Shown here in pieces: positions 5,794-6,689 of a stretch of 6,689 bases of DNA. Below the pieces are notes generated by a model. That model was given only the letters and a program-made list of their open reading frames with translations. It was not told where the DNA came from and made no database searches. The translations under genes were made by a program, and so were the position numbers. Each line of letters opens with the position of its first letter. Position 1 is the first letter of the stretch. Origin of the DNA: CAZYSK01 sp964649415 (lineage in GTDB: Bacteria; Chloroflexota; Anaerolineae; B4-G1); the NCBI GenBank assembly GCA_964649415.1, contig CAZYSK010000160.1, forward strand, positions 1-6,689. Direction: 5' to 3'.

Positions 5794-5799
5794 TATACT

Positions 5800-6689
5800 A
5801 TGATACTCACAGGCGGACAAATCGTCGTCGAGACCCTCGTCCGCGAGGGCATCCCCTACATCGTCGGCATCCCCGGCCATGGCACGCTGGGCCTCTCGGA
5901 TGCCCTGGTCGGACAGGACGCGCTCAAGGTGCTGCAGGTGCGGCACGAGCAGGCCGCCGTCCACCTGGCCGATGGCTACTACCGCGTCGCCGGCGTGCCC
6001 CTGGCCGTCTTCACGTCCATCGGCCCCGGCGCGATGAACACCGTCATCGGCGTGGCCTCGTGCTACGTGGACTCGATTCCCGTCCTGGTGCTCACGGGCA
6101 ACAGCCACACGCACATGGCCGGCCGGGGTGTGTTGCAGGAGATCGAGCGCAAACACGACGCCAACAGCCTGGCCGTGTTCGAGCCCATCACCAAGCGCAT
6201 CTGGCGGCCTCCCGGCGTCGAGCGGCTGCCGCGCATCCTCCAGCGCGCCTTCGCCGAGATGCTCACCGGCCGCCGTGGTCCCGTCGTCGTGGATCTGCCC
6301 ATGGACGTGCAGTGCGACAGCACCGACGTGGACGAGAGCCTCAGGCTTGGTCCCGCCTCCTACCGTCCCACCGGCCCGGTGCTGCCTGACCCCGACCTGG
6401 TCGTGCAGGCGGGCGGGTTGCTCGACGGGGCTGAACGGCCGGTGATCGTCACCGGGGGCGGAGTGATCGCCGCCGGTGCGTGGGACGAACTGCGCGCGCT
6501 GGCCGAGTTCCTGGGCACACCCGTCGTCACCACGATGATGGGCAAGGGCGCGTTCCCGGAGGACCACCCCCTGTCCGTGTTCCACGGCGGCTCGAAGGGC
6601 ACCACGTGCGGCAACGCGCTCACCGCCGGGGCCGACGTGCTCCTGGCGGTTGGCACGCGCTTCGCCGACGAGACCACCTCGTCCTACCG
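5800..6689 (+). CDS. TPP-dependent enzyme, acetolactate synthase/IolD-like (3' end outside window)
   Basis: An open frame runs from ATG 5800 to the window edge, giving 296 complete residues of a protein that should reach about 550-600. The N-terminal TPP-binding (PYR) domain covers about 1-170: VREGIPYIVGIPGHG (14-28), the catalytic Glu50 in QVRHEQAAVHLADGYYR (46-62), which activates the cofactor ylide, and the TSIGPGAMN loop (72-80). The central domain starts near 196 (ERPVIVTGGG, 212-221) and is cut soon after GTRFADETTSSY (285-296). The GHG loop, the LQEIE stretch (112-116), LPMDVQ (166-171) and the TTSSY end recall IolD, a trihydroxycyclohexanedione hydrolase; the rest reads like acetolactate synthase. 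Biosynthetic acetolactate synthase is less likely given the catabolic-looking neighbours. The 91-base gap from the molybdoenzyme holds only repeats and no clear promoter, so cotranscription is probable. A shorter product or a different reaction (decarboxylase, carboligase) remains possible. Confidence 0.85.
   Translation, partial: MILTGGQIVVETLVREGIPYIVGIPGHGTLGLSDALVGQDALKVLQVRHEQAAVHLADGYYRVAGVPLAVFTSIGPGAMNTVIGVASCYVDSIPVLVLTGNSHTHMAGRGVLQEIERKHDANSLAVFEPITKRIWRPPGVERLPRILQRAFAEMLTGRRGPVVVDLPMDVQCDSTDVDESLRLGPASYRPTGPVLPDPDLVVQAGGLLDGAERPVIVTGGGVIAAGAWDELRALAEFLGTPVVTTMMGKGAFPEDHPLSVFHGGSKGTTCGNALTAGADVLLAVGTRFADETTSSY

Noticed and set aside
5794..5799. TATACT as a -10 box just before the TPP-enzyme gene
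   Set aside because: No -35 element is found at suitable distance, and it falls between the Shine-Dalgarno and the ATG, which would give no leader with a ribosome site.
5097..6585. Two overlapping - strand open frames (5097-5852 and 5686-6585)
   Set aside because: Both are antisense to the molybdoenzyme and TPP-enzyme genes, whose conserved motifs leave no doubt about the coding strand.

Overview
The window is 6.7 kb of compact, GC-rich bacterial DNA. Every convincing gene is on the + strand and intergenic gaps are short (9 to about 98 bases). The mix of a GPH-type sugar symporter, a soluble molybdenum enzyme, a TPP enzyme and many small palindromic or tandem repeats resembles environmental Chloroflexota-type genomes. 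That taxonomic guess rests on remembered repeat styles and gene content, not on a marker gene, so it is weak.

Region 1 (1-1646), defence-type neighbourhood: the last 189 codons of a type I restriction endonuclease subunit (HsdR), a nested palindromic repeat, a small unrecognised ORF of 88 codons, and a YgjP/DUF45-type zinc metallopeptidase with an intact HELCH motif. Region 2 (1647-2033): a near-consensus sigma-70 promoter, a dyad over the predicted transcript start and a strong Shine-Dalgarno drive a 67-residue cysteine-containing membrane protein. An intergenic palindromic repeat follows.

Region 3 (2034-6689), apparent metabolic operon: a GPH-family (MelB-like) cation/sugar symporter, then after 9 bases a DMSO-reductase-family molybdopterin oxidoreductase with a 4Fe-4S cysteine set, a Ser-type molybdenum ligand and no Tat signal. 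After 91 bases filled with small repeats comes a TPP-dependent enzyme between acetolactate synthase and IolD in character, cut off by the window edge. The order suggests import of a sugar, polyol or similar hydroxylated compound, cytoplasmic redox or hydroxyl-transfer chemistry, and TPP-dependent carbon-carbon cleavage or condensation. The substrate cannot be read from the sequence.

The most unusual direct observation is an array of 36-bp tandem repeats, closed by a perfect hairpin, lying in frame inside the molybdoenzyme gene exactly in the linker before its C-terminal cofactor-binding domain. A 7-bp tandem repeat also supplies the stop codon of the same gene. No tRNA, rRNA, CRISPR array, insertion sequence or attachment site was recognised, and there is no stretch over 300 bases without a gene.
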